In this document: positions 8,187 through 17,514 of the stretch, in pieces
Layout: every line of letters begins with the position of its first letter
Numbering within the stretch: the stretch's first letter is position 1
Source: Leadbetterella byssophila DSM 17132
GTDB taxonomy: Bacteria; Bacteroidota; Bacteroidia; Cytophagales; Spirosomataceae
Reading direction: 5' to 3'
NCBI RefSeq assembly: GCF_000166395.1
Contig: NC_014655.1
Coordinates: 3,596,001-3,660,000, forward strand
DNA: 64,000 bases
Translations under genes and position numbers: made by a program
Notes under the pieces: model-generated
What the model was told of the DNA's origin: nothing
The model's database searches: none
The model's input: the letters and a program-made list of their open reading frames with translations, nothing else

Positions 8187-8848
8187 TTTTAGCCATAGAT
8201 GCTAGTACTACCGGTTGCTCGGTAGCCGTCTTCCTGGAAGGAAAGGTTGTAGTAAGTTTGGAGTCAAAGAAAGACCGCTCGGCAGCTGAAAGTCTTACCC
8301 TGATGATAGAGAAGGTGCTGGACCTTTCTGCTTGCAAAAGGGAGGATTTAAAAGCAGTGGCTGTGGCCAAAGGTCCTGGATCTTATACCGGTCTGAGAAT
8401 TGCGGTTTCAACAGCTAAAGGACTAGCCTTTGCTTTAGGCATTCCCCTACTTTCTTACGGGACCTTAGATGCCTTGTGTTATGCTATTCCGTATGTGGAC
8501 GCTGTAGACTTTTTATGTCCTATGATCGATGCCAGACGGATGGAGGTTTTTTGTGGTTTTTATGATGCAAAGACCAAAGAACTCGTGCAAGACATCAGTG
8601 CAGAACTAGTAGACGAAAATAGCTTCTCAGATATTCTGTCCAAAGGAAAGGTACTATTCTTTGGAGAAGGTAGTGCAAAGTGTAAGGGGGTGATTCTTCA
8701 CGAAAATGCCGTTTTTTTAGAGGAGGTCATTTACCCTGAGGCTAGAACAGCATGTAAGATGGTAAGTGAAAAAATGGAGAAGGGAGAGTTTGAAGATCTG
8801 ACTTCTTTTGAGCCATTTTATTTAAAGGAATATATGTTCAAAAAGTAA
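8183..8848 (+). CDS. tsaB: tRNA threonylcarbamoyladenosine biosynthesis protein TsaB
   Basis: TsaB is the partner of TsaD in making the t6A37 modification of ANN-decoding tRNAs. The 221 residues show the ASKHA fold start MILAIDASTTGCSVAVF and the conserved VAKGPGSYTGLRIAVSTAKG (about residues 59-78). Length is normal for TsaB. It overlaps the S41 peptidase gene by four bases and ends at a strong bidirectional hairpin. Confidence 0.93.
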   Translation: MILAIDASTTGCSVAVFLEGKVVVSLESKKDRSAAESLTLMIEKVLDLSACKREDLKAVAVAKGPGSYTGLRIAVSTAKGLAFALGIPLLSYGTLDALCYAIPYVDAVDFLCPMIDARRMEVFCGFYDAKTKELVQDISAELVDENSFSDILSKGKVLFFGEGSAKCKGVILHENAVFLEEVIYPEARTACKMVSEKMEKGEFEDLTSFEPFYLKEYMFKK

Positions 8849-8872
8849 AAGAGCGGGGAAACCCGCTCTTTT
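8847..8872. terminator. bidirectional terminator between tsaB and hpf
   Basis: AAAAGAGCGGG and CCCGCTCTTTT form an 11-bp stem around a GAAA loop. A and T tracts on both sides let it serve both converging genes. Confidence 0.85.
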
Positions 8873-9224
8873 ATTCTTCGTCTTCTGCTGATTCTCCTAT
8901 TTCTACCGGCTTTCGTCTACCTATGCCGTTTGTCTTTTCTTTAAATTGTTTGACCTTCCTTGTTAAGGCGTCCATAGCTATGTCAGTAGCCTCTTCAAAG
9001 GTGGTGCCGGATTCTTTTACAATGATGGTATCGCCAGGTAAGTTGACTTTAACTTCAACCTTCTTTTGGTGGGTATTGGCCTTGTCTCCCTTGTCTAATT
9101 TTAAGAAGACTTCACAATCCACTATTCTGTCATAGAACGTGTCCAGCTTGTTTAGTTTTTTTTGTAAAAACTCGTTTAGTGAGCTGTCTGCTGTGAATCC
9201 TACCGCATTTATCTTCACTTTCAT
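8871..9224 (-). CDS. ribosome hibernation promoting factor, short form (HPF/RaiA/YfiA)
   Basis: The 117-residue protein has the S30AE ribosome-binding fold: MKVKINAVGFTADSSLNEFLQKKLNKL, two beta segments, and EEATDIAMDALTRKVKQFKEK. Such factors bind the 30S decoding channel and silence or stabilise ribosomes in slow growth. It lacks the long C-terminal dimerisation domain, so it is the short type. The C-terminal tail is acidic (ESAEDEE). A palindrome lies 34 bases upstream of its start. Confidence 0.9.
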   Translation of the reverse strand: MKVKINAVGFTADSSLNEFLQKKLNKLDTFYDRIVDCEVFLKLDKGDKANTHQKKVEVKVNLPGDTIIVKESGTTFEEATDIAMDALTRKVKQFKEKTNGIGRRKPVEIGESAEDEE

Positions 9225-9257
9225 ACCTGTAGATGTTTAAATGAAACTTGGGTTTGT

Positions 9258-9273
9258 TGAGGATGTATCCTCA
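9258..9273. repeat. inverted repeat upstream of hpf
   Basis: TGAGGAT and ATCCTCA are perfect 7-base arms around GT. It lies 34-49 bases upstream of the hpf ATG, in the region where an operator or a 5-prime UTR hairpin would be expected. Confidence 0.4.
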
Positions 9274-9340
9274 GAAATGAAGTTAATGAAAGAATTGATA
9301 CGAAGCAAGAAAATCGTCATATTTTTAGGGCTAATTGTAC

Positions 9341-9370
9341 AAAAAAAGGCCGGGGTAAAACCCCGGCCTT
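9341..9370 (-). terminator. intrinsic terminator after the Ig-like gene
   Basis: AAGGCCGGGG (9347-9356) and CCCCGGCCTT (9361-9370) form a 10-bp GC-rich stem; on the minus strand it is followed by a run of seven T (complement of 9341-9347). Confidence 0.9.
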
Positions 9371-9391
9371 AAAGTTCCTTTTTTCTCTATT

Positions 9392-10939
9392 TTACCACAT
9401 CACGAAGTCCTTGAAGGTCTTCTTGATATTGCTTTCAGACGCTTTTTTCTTGTTCTCCCAGGTAGCATTTAGTTCAAGGGCAACTAATCCTTTAAGGTTC
9501 ATGGTATTATTAAATTCATCCACCTTTTTAATGAAGTCATTGCCTCTTCTGGAAGATTTTAGAGAGAAGTCACGTGCAAAAATATCTCCTTTCGTTTGAA
9601 TCTCGTTTTTCTTTTCTATCACATAATTCAAACGGTCTATAACATCCTTCATGGATTTTCCAATAACCTCAGTGGCTTCTAGAGTACTGATGGTCAATGT
9701 GGTAGTACCACCTACAGCGGAGATTAGTTTTTGAGTATCCGCATTTCCATTAGCTATGACGGAGGACAAACCGGTGGTTGCACCTAAAGAGGCATTGACT
9801 ACGGACCTATTCTTTTTCCCTTTTCTCGCCCTGTTATAGTCTTTCTTGAGTTCTTCTTCTTTTTCTTTTAATTGTTCCAAAAGTTCCCAAGCATTCACCA
9901 GCACTCCGTAGTAGATAGAATAGTTTTTACGATCCAATTCTACCTCATTTACCGTATTTTTTACTACGAAGTTTACTCTCTTTACCTCCCTATTTTGGGT
10001 TTTGTCCAAAACAAAGAAATCTATATAGAAGCTCAAAGTATCTGCGGGATCTTGTACAAAATCATAACCAGGACTCCAGGTGAATTCGTATTGATTATTA
10101 GAGTTCTTCACCAAAGTATTCTGCTTAGGGAAATCTGGTGCATTCGTTACGAAATCAAATACTTCTATATCTTCTTCTCCATTCGGATCACTCAGATAAA
10201 ATCGGAGGTTAACCTTCTCGTTTTCTTTTAATTGGATCTTGTCTGCTTTAGGTACTACCGTAATTTGTGGAGGTAGATCCATTTGAGTTACTTCTAATTT
10301 AAGAGTCCCTTTTACACTACTCTTTGCAGGTTGATCCTGAAGGGTGAATTCTATGTACTGAGGGCTTTCTTTCAATTTTTTAAACTGATTGATAGAAGGG
10401 TTCCAGGTAATTTCCCCCTGTGTACTCATGTTCATGCCTTCCGGTAGGGTTTCTAGATTAGGGACAAAGACTATAGGGTCATTGTCCTCATCATAAGCCT
10501 GGTCCTGGGTGATTTTGTACACATTATTATGATTGTACTGCACGTAGAACGACTTAAGGTTATTCAATACCGGAGGTCGGTTCGTATGCAAAACCTTGAA
10601 ATCCACATTGGAGGTAATCTTGTTCTCCTTATTATCTTTCGCTTCAACAATGATTTGGAAGACCTTCTCTTGTTCTACACGGTCTACCAGGTGACAGGCA
10701 GGGACCCACAGAAAATTTCCAGAACTGTCCAGCTCCATACCGGCTACTTTCCCTTGTTGAATCTCGAATTTGAAATGCTTCTTCAGCGTGTCCGGTTGCA
10801 AGCGCATCGAAAAAGCTAAGGTATCACCTTCACGTACTACATTCCATCCTGGTGTCCTAGGCATGATAATTCTAGGTCCAGAGGTTTGTGCAAATGCTGA
10901 AATAGAAAAAAGGAATAAAAAGAAGAGTTTCTTTAACAT
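9392..10939 (-). CDS. secreted protein with cadherin/Ig-like repeats, function unknown
   Basis: The 515-residue protein starts with a signal peptide (MLKKLFFLFLFSISAFA, cleavage before QTSG). The first 330 residues look like three cadherin- or Ig-like beta-sandwich repeats: each has a D-x-DxDP or DPNGEED turn and an xxWxPxxxQ/D segment such as GEITWNPS and YEFTWSPG. The C-terminal 170 residues are different, with a lysine-rich coiled coil (LEQLKEKEEELKKDYNRARKGKK) and a Ser/Thr-rich stretch. It follows the 478-residue gene with a one-base stop-start overlap (TAATG), so it is translationally coupled to it. I do not recognise a named family. Confidence 0.7.
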   Translation of the reverse strand: MLKKLFFLFLFSISAFAQTSGPRIIMPRTPGWNVVREGDTLAFSMRLQPDTLKKHFKFEIQQGKVAGMELDSSGNFLWVPACHLVDRVEQEKVFQIIVEAKDNKENKITSNVDFKVLHTNRPPVLNNLKSFYVQYNHNNVYKITQDQAYDEDNDPIVFVPNLETLPEGMNMSTQGEITWNPSINQFKKLKESPQYIEFTLQDQPAKSSVKGTLKLEVTQMDLPPQITVVPKADKIQLKENEKVNLRFYLSDPNGEEDIEVFDFVTNAPDFPKQNTLVKNSNNQYEFTWSPGYDFVQDPADTLSFYIDFFVLDKTQNREVKRVNFVVKNTVNEVELDRKNYSIYYGVLVNAWELLEQLKEKEEELKKDYNRARKGKKNRSVVNASLGATTGLSSVIANGNADTQKLISAVGGTTTLTISTLEATEVIGKSMKDVIDRLNYVIEKKNEIQTKGDIFARDFSLKSSRRGNDFIKKVDEFNNTMNLKGLVALELNATWENKKKASESNIKKTFKDFVMW

Positions 10940-12375
10940 TACACTTGTTCTTTTTTAGGAATCACTACACATGGAAAACCAAACAGGCAACGGTCCTTGA
11001 TGAACTGGGCTACTCCCGCAGGGACGTTTTCTTCCCATCCGGGTTCGCCTGCCTGTATAAGACTGAGCATATCGTCAGTAATTATATTGAGATTGGCTTT
11101 GTTGTAATGATAGATGTCTTCAATTTTGTTATTAGCTATTAAGTATCGATATAAGTCCGACAAATGTGCCATTGGGCTAAATCTCATACAGTTCATTATT
11201 ACTCCGTCTTTCAGAGTAGGGTAAATATAGGCCTTTATGTTTTTACTAAATAACGTAGCAAAGGACTGAAGTATTTCCCCCGGAAGATCTTTATAGTTCT
11301 CTTCTTCGAAAATGTACTCCAAATTAGGATAGCCCATGATCAAACCCATTTTCAATTTACTGAATACGGATAAGTAGCTAACTAATTTATAGTATTCTAC
11401 GTAATTACTAATCATTACCGTATGACCTAAGGCGCAGAGAATATCTACTCTGTCCAAAAAGTCTTTTTCGTCTATATCTCCACCTGATTTGAGTCCTTGT
11501 AAGGTTAACTCCACCATAAGTAGGATCTTTTCAGGATCAACGTCTGCCTCTTCCTTGAATTGTACAAGACCATTTTCTAACATGTCCATATGCACATTGG
11601 TGATAGGTCTAAACCTACCCCTAAGCATAAGGATATGTTTTTTGTATAGAATATCAGAAGGCTGAACATTTTTTCCGTCAGGTCCAAAAATGGCCACGTC
11701 AGAGAAACCGTTTTGTACCAGTCGCAAAGACATCAGTCTTCCGTCAACATTCTTAAATGAAGGTCCAAAGAATTTAATGGAGTCTATTTGAAACCTATCC
11801 ATGGCCAGATTGTCCCTCAATGATTCAAGGAATACCTCCGGATCTTCATGGTAGTAAAAACAGGCATAAATAAGGTTAACTCCCAAAACACCTATGAGCT
11901 GCTGTTGCAATAGGGTATCATTATCTAACAGCCTAACGTGGATAATGACGTCATGGTGTTCGCCTCCGGGTTGTGTTTGGAATCTACAACCCAACCATCC
12001 ATGGGGATGATTATTCTTGTGGTAGTTTAAGGTCACTACCGTGTTCGCAAATGAGAAAAATTGTGTCCCGGCTCCCCGCTTCTCGTTCAGACGCTCGATC
12101 AAAAGATCATACTCATGATCCAGCATACTGTTCAATCTCTCCTGACAGACATAACGCTTGTCTTTTAGTTGGCCATAGATAGCATCGGAAAAAGTCATAT
12201 CATACGCTGACATGGACTTTGCTACCGTGCCGGAAGCACCGCCGGCCTTAAAGAAAGTGCCCGCTACCTCCTGCCCGGCCCCGATTTCCGCAAATGTGCC
12301 ATAGATCTTAGGATCAAGATTTATTTTCAAGGCTTTTTGCAGGGTTCCTAGGCCCGAATCGTGCAATGTGGCCAT
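10939..12375 (-). CDS. conserved cytoplasmic protein of unknown function (478 aa)
   Basis: The protein starts MATLHDSGLGTLQKALKINL and contains YGTFAEIGAGQEVAGTFFKAG (residues 25-45) and GWLGCRFQTQPGG. I recall long, well-conserved homologues of this kind in several phyla, including cyanobacteria, with inconsistent names such as TonB-dependent receptor or nicotinate-nucleotide adenylyltransferase. Neither fits what is visible: there is no signal peptide, barrel pattern or HxGH nucleotidyl-transferase motif. No known catalytic motif is apparent. It is soluble-looking, full length, and coupled to a secreted Ig-like protein downstream. The start is supported by a TATCTTTG box 23 bases upstream. 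Confidence 0.75.
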   Translation of the reverse strand: MATLHDSGLGTLQKALKINLDPKIYGTFAEIGAGQEVAGTFFKAGGASGTVAKSMSAYDMTFSDAIYGQLKDKRYVCQERLNSMLDHEYDLLIERLNEKRGAGTQFFSFANTVVTLNYHKNNHPHGWLGCRFQTQPGGEHHDVIIHVRLLDNDTLLQQQLIGVLGVNLIYACFYYHEDPEVFLESLRDNLAMDRFQIDSIKFFGPSFKNVDGRLMSLRLVQNGFSDVAIFGPDGKNVQPSDILYKKHILMLRGRFRPITNVHMDMLENGLVQFKEEADVDPEKILLMVELTLQGLKSGGDIDEKDFLDRVDILCALGHTVMISNYVEYYKLVSYLSVFSKLKMGLIMGYPNLEYIFEEENYKDLPGEILQSFATLFSKNIKAYIYPTLKDGVIMNCMRFSPMAHLSDLYRYLIANNKIEDIYHYNKANLNIITDDMLSLIQAGEPGWEENVPAGVAQFIKDRCLFGFPCVVIPKKEQV

Positions 12376-12398
12376 AATTCTGAATTGATGAATAAATG

Positions 12399-12406
12399 CA
12401 AAGATA
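12399..12406 (-). promoter_or_regulatory. candidate -7 element for the 478-aa gene
   Basis: The minus strand reads TATCTTTG (TAnnTTTG) 23 bases before the ATG at 12375. No clear -33 TTTG is found at the right distance. Confidence 0.4.
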
Positions 12407-12513
12407 CAAATTTTTTCCCGCTCTAAGGGTCAGAAATGCATAGGCTTTAGCGGATTTGTAAATATTTCAGATAGCACTTCCTCTTTATGCTCATATTTAT
12501 TTATATATTAGCT

Positions 12514-12521
12514 TAAGTTTG
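12514..12521 (+). promoter_or_regulatory. candidate -7 element for the NTF2-like gene
   Basis: TAAGTTTG matches TAnnTTTG and lies 47 bases before the ATG at 12569. No good -33 box was seen. Confidence 0.35.
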
Positions 12522-12568
12522 TCTTTACCAAGCTTTAGGACTCCAAAAAAAACATATTTTACAAAAGA

Positions 12569-13030
12569 ATGAGTGATTTAGTACGACGATTTTACGATGC
12601 TATGAAGGTAAGAGATACTACTTACATAGCAGAGCAATATGCTATTAATGCTCTTTTTAGTGATCCTGTTTTTCCCGGCCTCTCAGGCTACGAAGCAGGT
12701 AAAATGTGGGAGATGCTCCTCAAGAACAGCAAAGACCTCGAAATTGAATATCATATACTCGAGTCTGGTAAGGACAAAGCCAAAGTTCGGTGGGTGGCGA
12801 AATATACTTTCTCTAGGACAGGACGTAGAGTAAGAAATGAAATTATTAGCACCTTTGAATTTATGGACGGGAAGATTCTAACTCAAAGAGACCGTTTCAA
12901 CTTTCGTACATGGGCTAGACAAGCTTTAGGTTTCCTCCCATGGTTATTCTCCTTTACTGGTGTTACACAAAAGAAAGTTCAAGAAAGTGCAGGTAGAAGT
13001 CTGAATGACTTTATTCGTTTGTATCCATAG
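12569..13030 (+). CDS. NTF2-like (SnoaL-type) protein
   Basis: This 153-residue protein has the cone-shaped NTF2-like pattern: an N-terminal helix VRRFYDAMKVRDTTYIAEQY, then FSDPVFPGLSG, and beta strands ending in EFMDGKILTQRDRFNFRTWARQA. Family members bind small ligands or act as isomerases; nothing here fixes a substrate. No signal peptide is present. Its last 20 bases overlap the 3-prime end of pabC on the opposite strand. Confidence 0.75.
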   Translation: MSDLVRRFYDAMKVRDTTYIAEQYAINALFSDPVFPGLSGYEAGKMWEMLLKNSKDLEIEYHILESGKDKAKVRWVAKYTFSRTGRRVRNEIISTFEFMDGKILTQRDRFNFRTWARQALGFLPWLFSFTGVTQKKVQESAGRSLNDFIRLYP

Positions 13031-13631
13031 TTAAGTGCAAAGTATCATTCTCCCTGGTGAAACGGTACACCTTTTCAAAATCCCTCATGGCATTGATGAA
13101 AGCTATTTTCTTATAAGTAGTAATTTCTGATGCCGTAATAGCTTTTTCAAAGATCTGCTTGGTTTGGAGCAAGTAAGATCTCTTTGTTCCCCTAAGTAGA
13201 GGGGTATGAGGTGTGAACCATCGTTCTCCATCAAACAAGAGGATATTACAATAGGTGGTATCAGTAAGGTATCCTTCTTTAACAAAGATGAGATCGGATA
13301 TCCCTGTTCGTCTTTTTAATTCCTGTTCAAAGAAAGTTCTATCGGAATACTTAAAGGAATAGTCAAAGGCCTCTATTTCCACTAAATCCAGGGTATGATG
13401 GTCCTTGACTTCGTAAGGATATACAGCTATGTTTTCAATCTTTCTCCCATAGTCTACCCGAACTCTAAATATTCCTTCTGCACTATCAGAGATCGCATTG
13501 AATAGGAGGGAAACATCGAAATTAGCCTTATCATAGTGATGGATTTGTGTTTTTGCAGCCCTTTCCAAATGGAATTCTAGATGGGAATATTGCCCATTCT
13601 CTAATCTTATGGTTTCGAAGAATTGAATCAT
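13011..13631 (-). CDS. pabC: aminotransferase class IV, probable aminodeoxychorismate lyase
   Basis: PabC removes pyruvate from 4-amino-4-deoxychorismate to give 4-aminobenzoate for folate. The 206-residue protein has the class IV fold; Lys94 in SFKYSDR is the likely PLP lysine and GYLTDTTYCNI and TPLLRGTKRSYLL are the usual cofactor-phosphate and substrate segments. It is shorter than most PabC proteins (about 270). The start overlaps the pabB stop by four bases (ATGA), which supports the folate assignment over branched-chain or D-amino acid aminotransferase. Converges with the NTF2-like gene with a 20-base overlap. Confidence 0.8.
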   Translation of the reverse strand: MIQFFETIRLENGQYSHLEFHLERAAKTQIHHYDKANFDVSLLFNAISDSAEGIFRVRVDYGRKIENIAVYPYEVKDHHTLDLVEIEAFDYSFKYSDRTFFEQELKRRTGISDLIFVKEGYLTDTTYCNILLFDGERWFTPHTPLLRGTKRSYLLQTKQIFEKAITASEITTYKKIAFINAMRDFEKVYRFTRENDTLHLTMDTNE

Positions 13632-14602
13632 AGGGGAATATAAATCTTTTGTAGGATTTCTTCGTATTCTTTCTCTACCTCACTCTTGAAGGTGATTCCT
13701 CCTCCGCTTTTAAAGATAAGTCCGTCTCTGTTTTTTTCAATAAAGCGTATTAGGACATAGGAAAATAATTGTTCCCCATCATAAATACCGGCCACTCCGG
13801 TGTAAAAGCCCCTTTTTCCGTCCGGGTGGAGGTTTTTTTCTGCCTCTTGAATGATCTTCAGGGTTTCTGCTTTTGGAGCTCCGCAAATGGATCCGGCAGG
13901 GAGAAGCTTGAAGAACCATTCACCTAAAGTTTCGTTCCAATTCGGTCCTAGTTTGGCGGTTATTTCAGAACTCATCTGGAGTAAAGTACTACCGTCTGAT
14001 CTGTTGATGGGTTCAATGTAACGGAACCTCCTTACATGTACCTCTGAAGAGATTTGGCTGAGGTCATTTCTTAAGAGGTCTACGATGGTGGTATGTTCAA
14101 AGAGCTCCTTTGGATCTTCCAAAAGTTCTCTTTCCGCGTGTGCGCCTATTTCAACTTTGGTTCCTTTCATGGGGAAAGTTGACAAAAGTCCATTTGGCTC
14201 TACAGAGACGAATTTTTCAGGTGTAAAACAGACCCAACGGTCCTCTAACATTAATTTAAAGGGTGCCTTAGCTGAGTGGAATATGTCCCTCAATTCAGGG
14301 CCTTTAATACGTGTGGATGCGGTGAGATTGGTGAGGAAGGAATTGCCTTCTAATAGTTGGCCATGAACATAGTCAAAAGCCTTCTTATACGTTTTGAAGT
14401 CTAAAGGCTCTACTTCGATGTGTAAAGGTATAGAGGAAGTAGGAGTTTTGAATTGAAGATGACAAGGTGAATCCTCTATTTCCTCCCATTCTACGATATG
14501 ATTTTCCTCTTTATCATAGGAAATAACAAATAAAAAGGGGCGTCTTTCCCGCCCCAATTTATTCATTATCGTAACGGTATCCTTTTGATCAAATACCTTC
14601 AT
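13628..14602 (-). CDS. pabB: aminodeoxychorismate synthase component I
   Basis: PabB aminates chorismate using ammonia from a PabA subunit. The 324 residues contain the chorismate-binding core only, the short form seen in Bacteroidota: PMKGT (the PIKGT-type active-site lysine), VDLLRNDLSQI, and AGSICGAPKAETLKII, then FKSGGGITFKSEVEKEYEE near the C terminus. The N-terminal regulatory region of anthranilate synthase TrpE is absent, and the adjacent pabC supports PabB rather than TrpE. No pabA is found in the window. Confidence 0.88.
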   Translation of the reverse strand: MKVFDQKDTVTIMNKLGRERRPFLFVISYDKEENHIVEWEEIEDSPCHLQFKTPTSSIPLHIEVEPLDFKTYKKAFDYVHGQLLEGNSFLTNLTASTRIKGPELRDIFHSAKAPFKLMLEDRWVCFTPEKFVSVEPNGLLSTFPMKGTKVEIGAHAERELLEDPKELFEHTTIVDLLRNDLSQISSEVHVRRFRYIEPINRSDGSTLLQMSSEITAKLGPNWNETLGEWFFKLLPAGSICGAPKAETLKIIQEAEKNLHPDGKRGFYTGVAGIYDGEQLFSYVLIRFIEKNRDGLIFKSGGGITFKSEVEKEYEEILQKIYIPL

Positions 14603-14607
14603 ATTTA

Positions 14608-17478
14608 TTATGCGTAAGCCTCAATAGGTTCACAAGAACAGATTAAGTTTCTATCTCCGTAAGCAGAATCAATTCTACTTACCGAAGGCCAGAATTTATT
14701 GGCTTTCAGGCTCTCTACCGGGAATGCTGCCTTTTCTCTGCTGTATGGTAGATCCCAGTTCTCTTTAGTGATTACCTGAAGCGTGTGAGGTGCATTTACC
14801 AGGACGTTATTATCTTGAGGATACGTTCCTGCTGCGATCTCATCTATCTCTTCCTTAATGGCTATTAATGCATCACAGAATCGGTCAAGTTCAGCTTGAG
14901 ATTCAGATTCTGTAGGCTCAATCATCAAAGTTCCAGCCACAGGGAAGGAAACCGTAGGGGCATGGAAACCGTAGTCCATCAAACGTTTTGCTATATCCTC
15001 TACTTCTACACCAGTAGTGTGTTTATATGGTCTGCAATCTACGATCATCTCGTGGGCACATCTACCGTTCGTTCCTGTATATAGGATAGAGAAGTGCTTC
15101 TCTAAGCGAGACTTGATATAGTTAGCATTGAAGATGGCATATTTCGTAGCATTTGTTAAGCCTTCTCCACCCATCATGCTGATAAAGGCATAAGGAATAG
15201 GTAATATACCTGCACTACCCCAAGGAGCCGCAGAGATACCGTTAATGCTGTTTTCACCTCCAGTCTTCACTACTGCATTGCCCGGTAAGAATGCAGAGAG
15301 TTCTTCTGTGCAACAAATCGGTCCCATTCCAGGTCCACCACCACCGTGAGGAATGGCAAAGGTTTTATGAAGGTTCAAGTGGCAAACGTCAGCACCTATT
15401 CTACCAGGAGAGGTTAAACCTACCTGTGCATTCATATTGGCACCGTCCATATAAACTTTACCTCCATATTGGTGAATGATATCACATAGTTCAGTAATAC
15501 TTTCTTCAAATACCCCGTGAGTAGAAGGATAAGTAACCATCAGGCAAGCTAGGTTCTCAGCATGAGCCTCTGCTTTCGCTCTTAGGTCCTCTACTTCTAT
15601 GTTTCCTTTTTCGTCACATTTTACAACTACCACTTTCAAGCCTGCCATTACCGCAGAAGCAGGGTTTGTACCATGCGCAGACGAAGGAATAAGGGCAATG
15701 TTTCTTTGGTGTTGGCCATTATGCTCAAAGTAAGCTTTGATGACCATCAACCCTGCTAATTCACCTTGAGCCCCAGAGTTTGGTTGTAAGGAGGTTTTAG
15801 CAAAACCAGTGATCTCAGCAAGGTAAGCTTCCAATTCTTTGAACATTTCCTGATATCCCTGAGTTTGATCCAAAGGAGCAAAAGGATGGATCTGCGCAAA
15901 GCCCGGAAGAGTGATAGGCATCATTTCAGCCGTAGCATTCAACTTCATGGTACAGCTACCCAAAGAAATCATGGAGTGTACCAGAGAGAGGTCTTTGTTT
16001 TCAAGACTCTTCAAGTAACGCAACATCTCATGCTCTGTACGGTATGAGCTAAAGATAGGATGTTGAAGGTAAGGGGTAGTTCTCAATAATGCAGAAGGTA
16101 GATTAGATTCTACTTCTTTCTTCAATTGAGCTACAACTTTCGTACCTTTTGCTTCTGCCAGAATCTCTAGTAGAAGCGCCACATCAGCAAGGGTTTTGGT
16201 TTCGTCAAAAGAGATGCTGATGTTTTCAGTGCCGTGGTAACGAAGGTTTACTTCTTTGGCTTCAGCAATTTGACGAATCTTAGTATTATCTTGAACCTCT
16301 AGAGTTACTGTATCAAAATAGGTATCGTTAACAACTCTGTAATCTAAGCCTTGTACAGAATTAGCAAAAAGAGTAGTTAGTCCATGAACCTTAGAAGCTA
16401 TTCTTTTCAATCCTTCAGGTCCGTGGTATAGGCAGTATGCTGCAGAAAGTACAGATAATAATACTTGAGCAGTACATATATTGGAGGTAGCTTTTTCTCT
16501 ACGGATATGTTGTTCCCTGGTTTGAAGGGCCATTCTTAAGGCTCTGTTACCAGAAGCATCTACAGAGACACCTATGATTCTACCCGGAATTTGTCTTTTA
16601 TATTCTTCTTTTGTAGCAAAGAATGCAGCGTGAGGTCCACCGTACATCATTGGAACGCCTAATCTTTGGGAAGTTCCAACGGCTACATCTGCTCCCATTT
16701 CAGCCGGAGACTTAATCAGAGTTAAGGCTAGTAAGTCTGTATTTAAACATACTTTGATATCCTGCTCATGTAAAGCTGCGATCAGGTCAGTGTAATCTTT
16801 TACTTCTCCACATGTACCCGGGTTTTGTAGTAATACACCGTATACATCTGAGGTGCTGAAATCAAAAGTTTCCGGATTCCCAATCTCAATATTAATACCG
16901 ATACCTTTCGCTCTACCTCTAACTACATCCAAAACTTGAGGGTGAACATTTTCAGCCACGAAGAAGGTTTGTGCATTCTTCTTTGTTCCTTTCCTTAGAC
17001 CTGCTAACATGGACATGGCCTCTCCGGCGGCAGTCCCTTCATCTAGTAGGGATGCGTTCGCAATTTCCATACCGGTTAAATCTGAAACTACGGTTTGGAA
17101 GGTAAGTAACATCTCCAATCTTCCTTGCGCAATTTCCGCCTGGTATGGAGTATAAGCCGTGTACCAAGCCGGATTCTCCAGAATGTTTCTCTGAACCACT
17201 TTTGGTAGTACGGTATCATAATAACCGCAGCCAATAAAGGAGCGGAACACCTTATTCTTGTCAGCTAGTGTAGTGATCTTCTCTAAGAATTCCGTTTCAC
17301 TCAAGCCGGCAGGTAGGTTTAAAGCCTTTTCACTTCTGATGTTAGAAGGAATAGTTTGGTCAATTAATTCTTCGAGACTGTTAACCCCGATAGAAGCACA
17401 CATGGCGGAGATTTCACTTTCTGATTTTCCTTGGTGTCTATCTTGGAACAGTTCCGACGAATTCAAATCAATTAGCAT
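14608..17478 (-). CDS. gcvP: glycine dehydrogenase (decarboxylating), P-protein
   Basis: The P-protein decarboxylates glycine and passes the aminomethyl group to the lipoyl H-protein of the glycine cleavage system. The 956-residue length matches the fused P1/P2 form. The N-terminal half has FIGCGYYDTVLPKVVQRNI and the C-terminal half has the PLP lysine in LNLHKTFAIPHGGGGPGMGP, preceded by GANMNAQVG. I start at the ATG at 17478 (MLIDLNSSELFQDRH), which matches the family; the frame is open 96 bases further upstream but covers the promoter region. Other gcv genes are not in this window. It is divergent from the M28 peptidase gene. Confidence 0.96.
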   Translation of the reverse strand: MLIDLNSSELFQDRHQGKSESEISAMCASIGVNSLEELIDQTIPSNIRSEKALNLPAGLSETEFLEKITTLADKNKVFRSFIGCGYYDTVLPKVVQRNILENPAWYTAYTPYQAEIAQGRLEMLLTFQTVVSDLTGMEIANASLLDEGTAAGEAMSMLAGLRKGTKKNAQTFFVAENVHPQVLDVVRGRAKGIGINIEIGNPETFDFSTSDVYGVLLQNPGTCGEVKDYTDLIAALHEQDIKVCLNTDLLALTLIKSPAEMGADVAVGTSQRLGVPMMYGGPHAAFFATKEEYKRQIPGRIIGVSVDASGNRALRMALQTREQHIRREKATSNICTAQVLLSVLSAAYCLYHGPEGLKRIASKVHGLTTLFANSVQGLDYRVVNDTYFDTVTLEVQDNTKIRQIAEAKEVNLRYHGTENISISFDETKTLADVALLLEILAEAKGTKVVAQLKKEVESNLPSALLRTTPYLQHPIFSSYRTEHEMLRYLKSLENKDLSLVHSMISLGSCTMKLNATAEMMPITLPGFAQIHPFAPLDQTQGYQEMFKELEAYLAEITGFAKTSLQPNSGAQGELAGLMVIKAYFEHNGQHQRNIALIPSSAHGTNPASAVMAGLKVVVVKCDEKGNIEVEDLRAKAEAHAENLACLMVTYPSTHGVFEESITELCDIIHQYGGKVYMDGANMNAQVGLTSPGRIGADVCHLNLHKTFAIPHGGGGPGMGPICCTEELSAFLPGNAVVKTGGENSINGISAAPWGSAGILPIPYAFISMMGGEGLTNATKYAIFNANYIKSRLEKHFSILYTGTNGRCAHEMIVDCRPYKHTTGVEVEDIAKRLMDYGFHAPTVSFPVAGTLMIEPTESESQAELDRFCDALIAIKEEIDEIAAGTYPQDNNVLVNAPHTLQVITKENWDLPYSREKAAFPVESLKANKFWPSVSRIDSAYGDRNLICSCEPIEAYA

Positions 17479-17514
17479 AAGAATAAGAGGAGATGAAGTG
17501 TAAAAAAAGTGTTG

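Noticed and set aside
10939-12375. TonB-dependent receptor or nicotinate-nucleotide adenylyltransferase, database-style names
   Set aside because: No signal peptide, plug/barrel pattern or HxGH motif is present.
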